The notes under the pieces: generated by a model
The model's input: the letters and a program-made list of their open reading frames with translations, nothing else
What the model was told of the DNA's origin: nothing
Database searches by the model: none
Shown here: positions 8,411-17,172 of the stretch, in pieces
How positions within the stretch are numbered: position 1 is the first letter of the stretch
How the letters are laid out: the number at the start of each line of letters is the position of its first letter
Assembly: GCA_016218765.1 (NCBI GenBank)
Contig: JACRCZ010000144.1
Location: forward strand, 1 to 43,268
Length of the DNA: 43,268 nucleotides
Origin: Deltaproteobacteria bacterium
GTDB lineage: Bacteria; Myxococcota_A; Polyangia; DRWM01; JAAZOP01
Direction of reading: 5' to 3'
Made by a program: the position numbers and the translations under genes

Positions 8411-8449
8411 CTGCGTCTCTGCGCCTCTGCGTCTCTGCGCGAGAGTTTC
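8411..8449 (+). repeat. Tandem CTGCGYCT array, ending GCGCGAGAGTTTCC
   Basis: About four 8-nt units (CTGCGTCT, CTGCGCCT, CTGCGTCT, CTGCGCGA) in the convergent gap after the 8394 stop. It belongs to the same loose family as the TTTGCG arrays at 20.1 kb and 24.2 kb and has the same orientation relative to the upstream gene. Confidence 0.85.
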
Positions 8450-9841
8450 CTACTCGTCGGCGACCGTGATCGACACGCTCACCGGCAGCTCCTCGTCCGT
8501 CGCGAATGCGAACTGCAGCGCCGTCGCCGTGTCCGGAACGCCCGTCACCACCGCGTGCGTCCCCGGCACGATCTCCTGGACCTGGTTGCCCACCACGGGA
8601 TCGACCAGCACCACCCGCACGCCCAGGCTGGCCGCCGCCGGCGCGCCCACGTCGATGCCGAGCTGCGCGTGCGCCGCGCCGTCCAACGCCAGGTTCGCAA
8701 ACTTCACCCCGCCCCCGGGCACCGTGACCGGGACCGCCGCCGCCGGGAAGGCCACCGTCGTCGTCGCCGGCCCCGGCGGATCCAGCGTCAGGAACGCGTA
8801 CCGCCCGTCCCCGACCGTCTCGTCGTCGATGAGCAGCGCCGTCGCGAACTCCGCCAGGAAGCCCACACCCGTCAGGCCCGCCTCCAACGACCCCGCCGCG
8901 TTCCCCACCGCCACCATCCCGTGCGCCGTGTCCTCCACCAGTTGCCTCAGCCCCGCCGGGGACAGCCGGTCGAGGAGGTACGCCCCGAACAGGAACGCCG
9001 CGCCGTAGTCCACCGGATCCGACGCCCCGCTCGCGATCAACGGATTCGTCGGATTCCGGGCCCACGCGTTCGCCGCCGGAACGTCCGACAGATACCCCGT
9101 CAAGAGCATCGCCGTCTCCGCCATCGACTCCGACAACCACGCCTCCTCCGCCGGGTCTCGGCCCCACTGCAGCATGTGGTGGAACTCGTGCGCCATCACC
9201 CCGATCATGTAGGGCGAGGCCACCGCGCGCGACGTCATCGAGTTGATGTGGATCATCTCGTGACGGTTGCTCGTCGCCGAGCCCGTCTGGTCGTCCGAAC
9301 GGAAGTACCCGTCGAACTCCGACGACCCGAACGGCTCCATCCCGTAGAGCAGGATGTAGATCTTCGGATCGCCGTCGAAGGCGTCCGGCGGGTCGCCGAA
9401 GACCCCCGTCAGAATCTCGAAAATCCCCTGCGAGGGATCGATCGACCCGTCCGGCGTCTCCACGTCCCACCGCCGCACGATCTCGTCCACCCCGGAGGAA
9501 TCCACCGTCGGCCCCCACTGCTCGTCCTCCACCCACACGTGCTCGTGCTCTCCCTCCCCGCGCAGGCTGCAGCAGATCTGCGTGTCGCGCGGCGGCATCA
9601 CCGACAGATCCCAGATCCAGAACTCCTGCTCGCACACCCCGCCGCCGTCCGCCTCCGCCTCCGCCTCCGCTTCCGCCTCCTCCACGTCGAGCTCCCCGTC
9701 GCCGTCCGCCTCGGCGTCCATGGCGACCTCCTCCTCGACGTCCATCCCGCCGTCCTCGTCTCCCACGTCGGCCCCGCCGTCGTCGTCCCCGCACCCCGCC
9801 GCCAGCAGCGCCACGACCACCCACCAAGCTCCAGCTCGCAT
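8450..9841 (-). CDS. Lipoprotein metalloprotease with HExxH motif (M30-like)
   Basis: A 463-residue protein. The start at 9841 gives a clear lipobox (MRAGAWWVVVALLAAGC, lipid Cys17), preferred over an in-frame ATG 14 codons upstream. An Asp/Glu/Ala repeat linker (EAEAEAEAEAD at its end) follows. The catalytic region holds HEFHH at residues 218-222 (zinc ligands His218 and His222, general base Glu219), then WGRDPAEEAWLSESMAE, where the Glu in the ESMAE segment is a good candidate third ligand as in gluzincins. The layout resembles hyicolysin-like M30 or related peptidases, and KIYILLYGME plus SNRHEMIHINS before the site support this. The C-terminal ~150 residues look like beta-sandwich domains. 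Expected location is the cell surface or periplasm. It is divergent from the next lipoprotein gene across a 300-bp repeat-filled gap. Confidence 0.8.
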   Translation of the reverse strand: MRAGAWWVVVALLAAGCGDDDGGADVGDEDGGMDVEEEVAMDAEADGDGELDVEEAEAEAEAEADGGGVCEQEFWIWDLSVMPPRDTQICCSLRGEGEHEHVWVEDEQWGPTVDSSGVDEIVRRWDVETPDGSIDPSQGIFEILTGVFGDPPDAFDGDPKIYILLYGMEPFGSSEFDGYFRSDDQTGSATSNRHEMIHINSMTSRAVASPYMIGVMAHEFHHMLQWGRDPAEEAWLSESMAETAMLLTGYLSDVPAANAWARNPTNPLIASGASDPVDYGAAFLFGAYLLDRLSPAGLRQLVEDTAHGMVAVGNAAGSLEAGLTGVGFLAEFATALLIDDETVGDGRYAFLTLDPPGPATTTVAFPAAAVPVTVPGGGVKFANLALDGAAHAQLGIDVGAPAAASLGVRVVLVDPVVGNQVQEIVPGTHAVVTGVPDTATALQFAFATDEELPVSVSITVADE

Positions 9842-9915
9842 CTCCCGTTCCTTCCTTCCCCCTCCAGACCCTCCATCCTTCAAGACCCGCCCGTCCCTGT
9901 CAAACCCCTCCCCGT

Positions 9916-10046
9916 CTTCCCCTTCCCGTTCCCGTTCCCTGTTCCCTGTTCCCCGCCCTTGTTCCTTGTTCCGTGTTCCTAGTTCCGTGTTCCTAGTTCC
10001 GTGTTCCTAGTTCCTAGTTCCTAGTTCCCATTCCCCATTCCCCATC
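9916..10046 (-). repeat. Heptad tandem array (GGAACNN)
   Basis: Most of the 300-bp divergent gap between 9842 and 10141 is low-complexity. Read on the minus strand, it is a run of 7-nt units GGAAC followed by two variable bases (GGAACTA, GGAACAC, GGAACAA, GGAACAG), flanked by GGGAATG units. No gene is seen in the gap. Any promoter for the two divergent lipoprotein genes would have to lie at its edges. Confidence 0.9.
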
Positions 10047-10141
10047 ATGCCGCCTCCCCCCCTCTCGACACGGCGCCTCGCCGGCAGTACAGATCACCCC
10101 GGGCCGGTTGCCGCCATGCCGCCCGGCCGGGAGGTCGCCCG

Positions 10142-12358
10142 ATGATCGCTCGCCGCCTGCTCCTCGCGACGCTCGCCGCCGCAGCCGTGGGCTGCGCCAC
10201 CGAGGAATCCAACCCGGATTCGTCGGTCGATGTGACTCCCGAATCCGATGCGGGCGAAGACGTCGCCCCCGACGCCGCCGACGACACCACTCCCGACGCC
10301 GACGCCGACGAGGCTGCTCCCCCGGACGGAGACGAGGACGCCGCGCCCGACGCCGACGCGGACGCCGCCGACGCCGACGAGGACGCCACTGCAGCCGACG
10401 CCGACGCCGACGCCGACGGAGACGGCGATGCGGACGTTCCCCCCGACACCTCCGATCCCTGCGTCCCCAACCCCTGCACGGCTCCTCCCGCCGGCACCTG
10501 CGACGCCGACGGCGTCACGCTCCACGGCTCCGACCCCGCGGGAACCTGCTCCCCGGACGGCACGGGCGGCTTCACCTGCGCCTACTCCCCCGCCGACATC
10601 GACTGCTCCGGCGACGGCCGCATCTGCGTCTCCGGCGGCGTCTGCTCCCACCCCCTCCAGGCCGTTCGCGATGCCGCCGACGGCGTGCTCGCTCCCCCGC
10701 GCCTCGTCCGCGAGCTGTTCGTCACCTACGTCAAGCCCGCCGCCGCGTCCGACAACGGCTTCTACGCCCAGGAATCCCCCACCGGCCCGGGCCTCTTCTT
10801 CTGGACCGACGCCGCGGCGCCCACCGTCGCCGCCGGCAACACCGTCGCCGTCTCCATCACCCAGGTCGGCCAGTACCACGGTCTCAAGGAGGCCCGGTCC
10901 TTCACGGTCGATGAGAACGACGGCCTGACCCCGCCCGTCGCACCTTGGGCCGAGGACCTCTCGGCCGGCGGCGCCGTTGCCGAGCCCACCGAGAGCGAGC
11001 TCGTCCGCGTTTCGGGCGCGCGCATCACCGGCGGGACCGGCGACACCTGGACCGTGTCCTACGGCAGCGGCGCCACCACCACCGTCACCTACGCGGGGTT
11101 CGCCGCGCTCGTCCCCCCGCCTTGCCTCGGCATGGTGCTCGACATCCTCGCGCCCGCCGGCGAGTACGACGGCACGTACCAGCTCACCCCCTTCCGCGAC
11201 GCCGACCTCTCGGGCCTGGACGACGCCGCCTGCCCCGCCGACGACGACTCGAACTGGGACTTCGAGGACTGGGGCGCCTCGGTCGATCCGCCCGAGGACT
11301 TCCTGAAAACCCCCACGACCCTCTTCACCGCCACGCGCTCGACCTCCGTCGTCCAGGACGGCACCGGCGCGTGCTCCGTGACCTGGACCACCACCGCCAA
11401 CCGCGACCTCGTCCAGACCTGGTACGCCCCGGCGGCGCCCGGCGTCGTCTACACCCACCACCTCTGGATCCGCGACGACGATCCGGCCGGCCGCGCGCGC
11501 ACCGGCCTCCAGTTCTACGACGCCGCCGGCACCGCCATCGGCACCCCGGACTACGCGGCAGTCTACACCGCCGACGCCCCGGCCTGGGCCGAGTTCACCT
11601 TCACCGGCCCCGCCGCCCCGGCAGGCGCCGCCTCCGTCCGCGCGCTGTTGCGCCTCTACGACGTCGGCGCCGGCTTCACGACCGCCACCCTCGTCGTCGA
11701 CGACTGGGCCATCACCAGCCCGCTCGCCTTCACCACCTCCGACGGTACGCTCGAAGCCTGGTCCTCCACCGCCCCCGCCGCGCCCCGCCGCTTCTACGAC
11801 GCCACCACCCCGACCATGGACGTCTGGACCGCGTCTAACGACGCCGGAGTCCTCTACGTCGCCACCAACGAGGTCCACGGCGGATGGTCCGACCACGTCC
11901 TCTACGTCTGGGCCGGCGCGCCCTCCGCGAGCGCCACCGTCGCCGCCCCGTGGAACAAGGGCGGCACCGTCGCCGCCGTCGACAGCGATCCCGGCTCGGC
12001 CCTCTTCGCGCTCGTCCAGGAGGAATCCAACGGCTACGCCGAGGTCGTCCGCTGGTCCGGCTCCGCCTGGACCGCGTTGACCCCACCCACCGCGACCGCG
12101 GGCTTCGACGGCGTCAACGACGGCACGGGCGTCGTCGAAGGCACCGTCAATCTCGTCGCCGCGCTCGGTCTGTCCGGCGCGTCGCTCGTCCCGGGCGCGC
12201 TCTCCTTCGCCGTGGCGCCCTACGGCTCGTCCGACGGCGGCGCGCTCGACGCGGCGAACCAGTACCCGCGCCCGACGACGCGGATCGATGGCAACGTCGA
12301 TCCCGGCGAGGTCCTCGCCCTCCGCCGCTCGTCGATCCTCGTGGGCAACGTCCGGTGA
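10142..12358 (+). CDS. Large surface lipoprotein, Asp/Ala linker plus Cys-rich and beta domains
   Basis: A 738-residue protein beginning with a lipoprotein signal (MIARRLLLATLAAAAVGC, lipid Cys18). Residues ~20-100 are an acidic linker of repeated Asp-Ala and Asp-Gly units encoded by GACGCC-type hexamers. Next is a Cys-rich EGF-like segment (DPCVPNPCTAPPAGTCDADG and further Cys to about residue 180). The rest appears to be several beta-rich modules, including a segment with TYVKPAAASDNGFYAQ resembling OB-like surface domains, a central jelly-roll-like stretch (VYTHHLWIRDDD), and a C-terminal module with LYVATNEVHGGWSDHVLYVW that recalls CBM9-like or DOMON-like domains. No catalytic site was found. 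Its stop overlaps the next start (TGATG), so the two lipoproteins are coupled. Confidence 0.75.
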   Translation: MIARRLLLATLAAAAVGCATEESNPDSSVDVTPESDAGEDVAPDAADDTTPDADADEAAPPDGDEDAAPDADADAADADEDATAADADADADGDGDADVPPDTSDPCVPNPCTAPPAGTCDADGVTLHGSDPAGTCSPDGTGGFTCAYSPADIDCSGDGRICVSGGVCSHPLQAVRDAADGVLAPPRLVRELFVTYVKPAAASDNGFYAQESPTGPGLFFWTDAAAPTVAAGNTVAVSITQVGQYHGLKEARSFTVDENDGLTPPVAPWAEDLSAGGAVAEPTESELVRVSGARITGGTGDTWTVSYGSGATTTVTYAGFAALVPPPCLGMVLDILAPAGEYDGTYQLTPFRDADLSGLDDAACPADDDSNWDFEDWGASVDPPEDFLKTPTTLFTATRSTSVVQDGTGACSVTWTTTANRDLVQTWYAPAAPGVVYTHHLWIRDDDPAGRARTGLQFYDAAGTAIGTPDYAAVYTADAPAWAEFTFTGPAAPAGAASVRALLRLYDVGAGFTTATLVVDDWAITSPLAFTTSDGTLEAWSSTAPAAPRRFYDATTPTMDVWTASNDAGVLYVATNEVHGGWSDHVLYVWAGAPSASATVAAPWNKGGTVAAVDSDPGSALFALVQEESNGYAEVVRWSGSAWTALTPPTATAGFDGVNDGTGVVEGTVNLVAALGLSGASLVPGALSFAVAPYGSSDGGALDAANQYPRPTTRIDGNVDPGEVLALRRSSILVGNVR

Positions 12359-14352
12359 TGCGAAACCCGGTCATCGCCTTCGCCCTCCTCTCCCTTTGCG
12401 CCGCCTGCCCCCCCCCGCGCTCCGGCGTCCCCACAGGAGCCGACGTCCTCCCCGATCCGACCGCGGAAGTGGACGTGGGCGTCGGCATGGGCGAACCGAA
12501 CCGCACCCTTCAGGGTGCGGCGGATGCCCTCGCGGATTCGGAGCCGCTCGAGCCGCGGGCTGAAGCCCGCGGTTCGGATGCGGGGGCACTCCCGCCTCCC
12601 GACCCCTCGGGCGCGGCCTTCCCCACCCCCGCCGACACCACCCCCGCCTCGGATCTCCGCGTCGGCAGCACCGAGGTCCTCGCCTTCGGCTCCCCCTGGC
12701 GCTGGCGCCTCCCGACCCGCGATCCCGGACCCTCCTGGGCCGCAAGCCTCGACCCGGCCGACCTCGACCGCACCGGCTGGACCACCGGCCCCGCCCCGTT
12801 CCGCGGCTACGCCCTCGCACCCGGCGAACGGCCCGACGCCCCGGACGGCGTCACGCCGCTCGAGCTCCCCGCCGACGCCGTCGAGGAAGGCGAGGGCCCC
12901 TTCGTCTGGCTGTTCGCAACGTCGTTCGACCTCGAAGACCCCGCATCCGTCGTCGCGCTCCTGGCCGAAGTCTCCTTCAGCGGCGGCCTCGTCGCCTGGC
13001 TCAACGGCGAAGAGGTGTTCCGCTCCAACGTCGCCCCCGAAACCGCCTTCGACGACCCCGCCATGTCCGTCGAACCCCCACGGTGGATCCGCGCCACCCA
13101 CCACGGCATCTTCCATCGCGCCTTCCCGGGGCTCGCTCCCGTCCGCCTGCGCGAGTCCGGCAACGTCCTCGCCGTCGAGGTGCACCGCTCTCCGGAGTCG
13201 GACGCCGAACCGCCCGTGTATCTCGACCTCCGCCTCTCGGTGCACCGCGCCGCCGGCTTCGTCAAGACCCCGTACCTCATGGATCCGCGCGCCGCCGGCG
13301 TGACCGTGGGCTGGGAAACCTCCGTCCCGACCACCGGCGCCGTCCTGTTCGGCTCCACCGGCGTCCTCGACCACCGCACGGACGACGAATCCCCGTGCAC
13401 CACCCACCACGAAGTCCCGGTCGATGGCCTCTCCCCGGGCGTCGAGTACACCTACGCCGTCGAGTTCGCCCCGTGCCCGGCAGGATCTCCCCTCCTCGCC
13501 CTCTCCGGCACCCTCCGCGCCGCACCCTCTCCCGGCACGCCCTTCTCCTTCCTGGCCTACGGCGACTCCCGCAGCAACGCACGCAAGCACGCCGCCGTCG
13601 TCGACGCCATGACCGACTGGGCCGAATCCCTCCCCGCCTTCGTCGTCAATACCGGCGACCTCACCCGCTACGGCGACGACTACCAGGCGTGGAACGACGA
13701 GTTCTTCACCCCCTCCGCCTCCCTCCTCGCGTCCGTCCCCATCGTCCCCGTCTTCGGCAACCACGACTCGCTCGACGAGAGCTGGTACGAGTGGTTCGCG
13801 CTGCCGGGCAACGAGTCCTGGTACTCCGTCCGCGCCGGCGACGTCGAGCTCTTCGTCCTCTCCGCCTACGCCCGCCTGAACGTCCGCAGCGAACAGACCG
13901 AGTGGCTCGCCGAAGCGCTGGCCGCCAGCGACGCCCCGTGGAAAATCGTCAGCGTCCACCAGCCCCTGCGCTCGTGCGCGCAGGACCGCGAACGCCGCCG
14001 CGCCGCCGAACGGCTGAGCGACATCCTCACCCCGGTGCTCGTCGAAGGCGGCGTCCGCCTCGTCCTCTCCGGACACGACCACTTCTACGGCCGCTCGCGC
14101 GAGGAAGACGGCTTCGTCTCCGTCACCACCGGCGGCGGCGGCGCGGGCCTCTACTCCGTCCGCGTCACCGGCGAAGGCGAGACCTGCGCCAAGGCCTACC
14201 ACTTCTGCGTCATCGATGTCGCCTCCGACTCCCTCCGCGTCCGCGCCATCGATCTCGAAGGCACGATCCTCGACGACTTCTCGATCGCCCGGGAACAACC
14301 CCCCGCCGGCGGCGACGGAGCCGAGTCCGCAGGGGAGGGCGACGCGTCATGA
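12358..14352 (+). CDS. Lipoprotein metallophosphoesterase (purple-acid-phosphatase-like)
   Basis: A 664-residue protein. The N-terminus (MRNPVIAFALLSLCAAC) is a plausible lipobox. A linker follows, part of which is encoded by a REP-like element. Residues ~100-300 hold a jelly-roll domain with GLVAWLNGEEVFRSN, as found beside glycosidases. Then comes an Fn3-like purple-acid-phosphatase N-domain (VKTPYLMDPRAAGVTVGWET). The catalytic calcineurin-like domain shows all metal motifs in order: AYGDSR, NTGDLTRYGDD, FGNHDS, VSVHQPL, and SGHDHFYGRS. It would be a surface-bound phosphoesterase; the substrate is unknown. Translation appears coupled to the preceding gene. The first motif has Arg after GDS where many family members have His, which is common in this subgroup. 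Confidence 0.85.
   Translation: MRNPVIAFALLSLCAACPPPRSGVPTGADVLPDPTAEVDVGVGMGEPNRTLQGAADALADSEPLEPRAEARGSDAGALPPPDPSGAAFPTPADTTPASDLRVGSTEVLAFGSPWRWRLPTRDPGPSWAASLDPADLDRTGWTTGPAPFRGYALAPGERPDAPDGVTPLELPADAVEEGEGPFVWLFATSFDLEDPASVVALLAEVSFSGGLVAWLNGEEVFRSNVAPETAFDDPAMSVEPPRWIRATHHGIFHRAFPGLAPVRLRESGNVLAVEVHRSPESDAEPPVYLDLRLSVHRAAGFVKTPYLMDPRAAGVTVGWETSVPTTGAVLFGSTGVLDHRTDDESPCTTHHEVPVDGLSPGVEYTYAVEFAPCPAGSPLLALSGTLRAAPSPGTPFSFLAYGDSRSNARKHAAVVDAMTDWAESLPAFVVNTGDLTRYGDDYQAWNDEFFTPSASLLASVPIVPVFGNHDSLDESWYEWFALPGNESWYSVRAGDVELFVLSAYARLNVRSEQTEWLAEALAASDAPWKIVSVHQPLRSCAQDRERRRAAERLSDILTPVLVEGGVRLVLSGHDHFYGRSREEDGFVSVTTGGGGAGLYSVRVTGEGETCAKAYHFCVIDVASDSLRVRAIDLEGTILDDFSIAREQPPAGGDGAESAGEGDAS
12496..12577. 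repeat. REP-like hairpin pair inside a coding region
   Basis: Two perfect 8-bp-stem hairpins: CCGCACCC-TTCA-GGGTGCGG at 12501-12520 and CCGCGGGC-TGAA-GCCCGCGG at 12553-12572, with complementary tetraloops. They are bracketed by a perfect 9-bp inverted repeat, CCGAACCGC at 12496-12504 and GCGGTTCGG at 12569-12577. The arrangement is like a head-to-head REP doublet. It is read through in frame as part of the lipoprotein linker. Confidence 0.85.
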
Positions 14353-14392
14353 GTTTTCGGTTTTCGGTGGTTTCCTTCTTCCCGCCCCAACC

Positions 14393-14400
14393 GCTAGAAT
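14393..14400 (+). promoter_or_regulatory. Candidate -10 element GCTAGAAT
   Basis: GCTAGAAT lies 19 nt before the ATG at 14420, in the 67-bp gap after the metallophosphoesterase gene. The same octamer precedes the DJ-1 gene on the other strand. No good -35 was found. Confidence 0.4.
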
Positions 14401-14419
14401 CCCCCTGCGGAGGTCGAGC

Positions 14420-15448
14420 ATGACAGAGCGAGGCGCGACTGGTTGGCTCGTGGCGATGGCGCTCATCGGTACGACGCTCGTCCCGGGTTGCGGGAAGAAG
14501 AAACAGTCCGAGCCCGGGAAACAGTCCCGCGAGGAGATCGCGCAGCTCAAACAGGAAGCGGCGGAGCTGTCGCCCATGGTCCGCATCGAAGGCGGGTGCT
14601 TCCGCATGGGCAACGACAACCCGCCCCCCGCCCCGAACGGCCCCGAAAGCGAGGAAGACAAGCTCTGCGTCAAGGGCCGCGAGGGCGCCGTCGAGTGCTT
14701 CGGCGTGTACGAAGACGAGATGCCGGCGCACGACGTGTGCCTGGATCCGTTCGAAATCGACCGGCACGAAGTCACGTTCGGCGCATTCCAGAAGTGCGCC
14801 GAAACCCTCATCTGCAAACCCTCCGACCTCGGCTCCGACGTCGATTTCTGGGGACCGAACCGCCCCGCCGTCGGCGTCGAATGGCAGGCCGCTCGCGCCT
14901 TCTGCGAATGGATCGGCCGGCGTCTGCCGACCGAGGCCGAATGGGAGCTCGCCGCCAGGGGCACCGACGGCCGCACCTTCCCGTGGGGCGAACAGGAGCC
15001 GAAGTGCGGCGAGATCGCCATGCGCCTGGGCGAGGAAAAGGACGCCTGCGACCGCTTCGGCACCAAGAACGTCGAGCTGTACCCCATGGACAAGAGCCCG
15101 TTCGGCCTCATGGACATGGGCGCCAACGTCCGCGAGTGGGTCTCCGACTTCTACCACCCCGGCTACTACCTCGCCCTGCGCGACCAGAAGACCACGAACC
15201 CCGCCGGGCCCGAACACGCGCTCGAGGTGTTCGTCAACTCGACCGGCGAAGGGGAGGGCGCCCAGAACCTGTTCCTCACCGAACAACAGCGCGTCGTGCG
15301 CGGCGGCACCTGGCTCTTCTCCGAGCCGCTCACCTCGTACCGCACCACGAACCGCCGCGGCGTCGACGAAACCCAGCGCCTGCGCGGCGAGCTCCTCACG
15401 ATCGGCTTCCGCTGCGCCCGCTCCATCGCCGCTCCCCCCGCCCCCTGA
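14420..15448 (+). CDS. Formylglycine-generating-enzyme (SUMF1/FGE-sulfatase) domain lipoprotein
   Basis: A 342-residue protein. The start at 14420 has GGAGG 6 nt upstream and opens a lipoprotein signal (ATGWLVAMALIGTTLVPGC, lipid Cys24) followed by a Lys-rich GKKK. The FGE-type domain begins at MVRIEGGCFRMGND, with FEIDRHEVTFGAFQKC, GVEWQAARAFCEWIGRRLP, TEAEWELAARG, PFGLMDMGANVREWVSD and the closing RVVRGGTWLF and LLTIGFRCAR. True formylglycine-generating enzymes use two C-terminal Cys; here no such pair in the canonical spacing was recognised, so a non-catalytic or different role (as in many lipoprotein FGE-domain proteins of myxobacteria, often near kinases) is likelier. No sulfatase gene is in the window. 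Confidence 0.85.
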   Translation: MTERGATGWLVAMALIGTTLVPGCGKKKQSEPGKQSREEIAQLKQEAAELSPMVRIEGGCFRMGNDNPPPAPNGPESEEDKLCVKGREGAVECFGVYEDEMPAHDVCLDPFEIDRHEVTFGAFQKCAETLICKPSDLGSDVDFWGPNRPAVGVEWQAARAFCEWIGRRLPTEAEWELAARGTDGRTFPWGEQEPKCGEIAMRLGEEKDACDRFGTKNVELYPMDKSPFGLMDMGANVREWVSDFYHPGYYLALRDQKTTNPAGPEHALEVFVNSTGEGEGAQNLFLTEQQRVVRGGTWLFSEPLTSYRTTNRRGVDETQRLRGELLTIGFRCARSIAAPPAP

Positions 15449-15526
15449 TCCGCCCCCCGAACATCGGTGTACGCGTCAGGGCCGGGCGGGGCACGAACCG
15501 TTTTCGATCTTCCGTCTCCGGTCCCG

Positions 15527-15628
15527 CATTGCCGCCGGCCCCGCCCTGAGCGAAGTCGAAGGGGCCCGCCCGTTGTCGGCTTTCAATCGCATGTTTGGGC
15601 ATTTACATTCCCTTCTCTCCGGTACCGC
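15527..15628 (+). promoter_or_regulatory. Promoter-like module, copy B, interrupted by a 22-nt repeat
   Basis: Same module as at 8013-8093. The core at 15586-15612 differs from copy A at only two of 27 positions. The left part (CATTGCCGCC at 15527) is separated from the core by an inserted CCTGAGCGAAGTCGAAGG repeat; deleting that repeat restores the alignment with copy A. The right part again reaches a TACCG (15623). It lies upstream of the Ada-AlkA gene, with a GCTAGCAT -10-like sequence at 15650-15657 between them. Confidence 0.55.
15543..15564 (+). repeat. Dispersed CCTGAGCGAAGTCGAAGG repeat, intergenic copy
   Basis: One 22-nt copy with complementary ends (GCCCT and AGGGG). The same element occurs twice in tandem in the Ada-AlkA gene and three times in ogt. 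It splits promoter-like module B. Confidence 0.9.
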
Positions 15629-15686
15629 CCTCTTCGACGTCCGAAAACGGCTAGCATCGCCTCTCCACCGGACGTACGTTCCCCCC

Positions 15687-17171
15687 ATGGAACGCCTCTC
15701 CCCCGACCTCCCAGCCCGCCGCGTCCTCGACCGCGCTCGCCGCTCCCGGGACCCTCGCTTCGACGGCCGCTTCTTCGTCGGCGTGACGTCCACCGGCGTC
15801 TACTGCCGCCCTGTCTGCCCCGCCCCCGCGCCCAAGGACGCCCACGTCCGCTACTTCGCCAGCGCCGCCGCCGCCGCCGCCGCGGGCTTCCGCCCGTGCC
15901 TGCGCTGCCGGCCCGAGGCCGCCCCCGGTACCCCCGCCTGGCTCGGCGCCTCCGCCGTCGTGCGCCGCGCGCTGCGACTCATCGACGAGGGCGCGCTCGA
16001 CGAGGCGTCCGTCGACACGCTCGCCTCGCGCGTCGGCATCGGCCCCCGCCACCTGGACCGCCTGTTCCTCGCCCATGTCGGCGCCCCGCCCGTCGCCATC
16101 GCCCAGACCCGCCGCCTCCACTTCGCCAAGCGCCTGCTCGACGAAACCGACCTCTCCATGACCGACGTCGCCCTCGCCTCCGGATACGGCAGCCTGCGCC
16201 GCTTCAACCACGCGTTCGCCACAACCTACGGCCGTCCCCCGAGCGCCCTGCGCCGGGCCTGCCCTGAGCGAAGTCGAAGGGCCTGCCCTGAGCGAAGTCG
16301 AAGGGCCGCACCCGGAGAGCTGACCCTCCGCCTCGCCTTCCGCCCACCGTACGACTTCCAAGGAATCCTCCGCTTCCTCGCCGCGCGCGCCGTGCCCGGC
16401 CTGGAACGGGTCGACGCCGCCGGCTACGCCCGGACCCTCGACCTTCCCTCCGGCCCCGCCGCCGTACGCGTCCGCGCCGTCCCCGGTACCGCCGCGCTCG
16501 AGCTTCGCGTGCGCGGCGCCCCGGCGACCGCGCTGTTCCAGCTCACCGTCGACGCCCACCGCTGCTTCGACCTCGCCGCCGATCCCGCACGGATCGCCGC
16601 CGCCCTGCGCGCCGACCCCGCCCTCCGGCCGCTCGTGCGCCGCCGCCCCGGCCTGCGCATCCCCGGCGCGTGGGACCCCTGCGAGTGCGTCGTGCGCGCG
16701 ATCCTCGGCCAGCAGGTCAGCGTCGCCGCCGCCCGCACGCTCGCCACTCGCCTGGTTCTTCGCGCCGGCGCGTCTCTTCCCGCCCCCTCCGACGGGCTCA
16801 CGCACCTCTTCCCGTCCCCCACCGTCCTCGCGGCCGCCGACCTCGCCGGCCTCGGCCTGACCGGCGCCCGCGCCAACGCCATCCGGACCTTCGCGCGCGC
16901 CGTCGCCGACCGCCGGATCGATCTTCGCGCGGCGCCGGCCGATGTCGCCGCCGCGCTCGTCGCGCTCCCGGGCCTCGGCGAGTGGACCGCGCAGTACGTC
17001 GCCCTGCGCGCCTTGGGCGAGCCCGACGCGTTTCCCGCCGGCGACCTCGTGCTGCGCCGCGCCGTGGGCGGCAGAGTCCTCCCCTCGCCCCGCACGCTCG
17101 CCGCCCGTGCCGAAGCCTGGCGCCCCTGGCGTGGCTACGCCGTGTTCCATCTCTGGACGAAGGAAGGCTGA
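15687..17171 (+). CDS. alkA: Ada-AlkA fusion: DNA-3-methyladenine glycosylase II with Ada regulatory domain
   Basis: A 494-residue protein in three parts. (1) An Ada metal-binding domain with the zinc Cys set Cys40, Cys44 (GVYCRPVC), Cys71, Cys74 (CLRC); Cys40 would accept methyl from phosphotriesters. (2) An AraC-type helix-turn-helix region ([39 protein letters not shown]), giving autoregulation. (3) An AlkA domain with the HhH motif [11 protein letters not shown] and catalytic Asp453 in [10 protein letters not shown], which excises alkylated bases. The start at 15687 is the first ATG matching the Ada domain; the frame upstream is open but covers the promoter-like module. Between parts 2 and 3, two 24-nt repeat units add residues of ACPERSRR type. 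It is followed after one base by ogt, making an adaptive-response operon. Confidence 0.92.
   Translation: MERLSPDLPARRVLDRARRSRDPRFDGRFFVGVTSTGVYCRPVCPAPAPKDAHVRYFASAAAAAAAGFRPCLRCRPEAAPGTPAWLGASAVVRRALRLIDEGALDEASVDTLASRVGIGPRHLDRLFLAHVGAPPVAIAQTRRLHFAKRLLDETDLSMTDVALASGYGSLRRFNHAFATTYGRPPSALRRACPERSRRACPERSRRAAPGELTLRLAFRPPYDFQGILRFLAARAVPGLERVDAAGYARTLDLPSGPAAVRVRAVPGTAALELRVRGAPATALFQLTVDAHRCFDLAADPARIAAALRADPALRPLVRRRPGLRIPGAWDPCECVVRAILGQQVSVAAARTLATRLVLRAGASLPAPSDGLTHLFPSPTVLAAADLAGLGLTGARANAIRTFARAVADRRIDLRAAPADVAAALVALPGLGEWTAQYVALRALGEPDAFPAGDLVLRRAVGGRVLPSPRTLAARAEAWRPWRGYAVFHLWTKEG
16261..16306 (+). repeat. Two tandem 24-nt repeat units inside alkA
   Basis: Copies at 16261-16282 and 16285-16306 (22-nt core plus CT, period 24) encode ACPERSRR twice at about residues 192-207, at the boundary between the AraC-like and AlkA parts. 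The period is a multiple of three, so the frame is kept. Confidence 0.95.
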
Positions 17172-17172
17172 A

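Noticed and set aside
12220..14298. Long minus-strand open frame opposite the metallophosphoesterase
   Set aside because: The + strand protein has all metal motifs in order; the antisense product is low-complexity Gly/Ala/Asp sequence.
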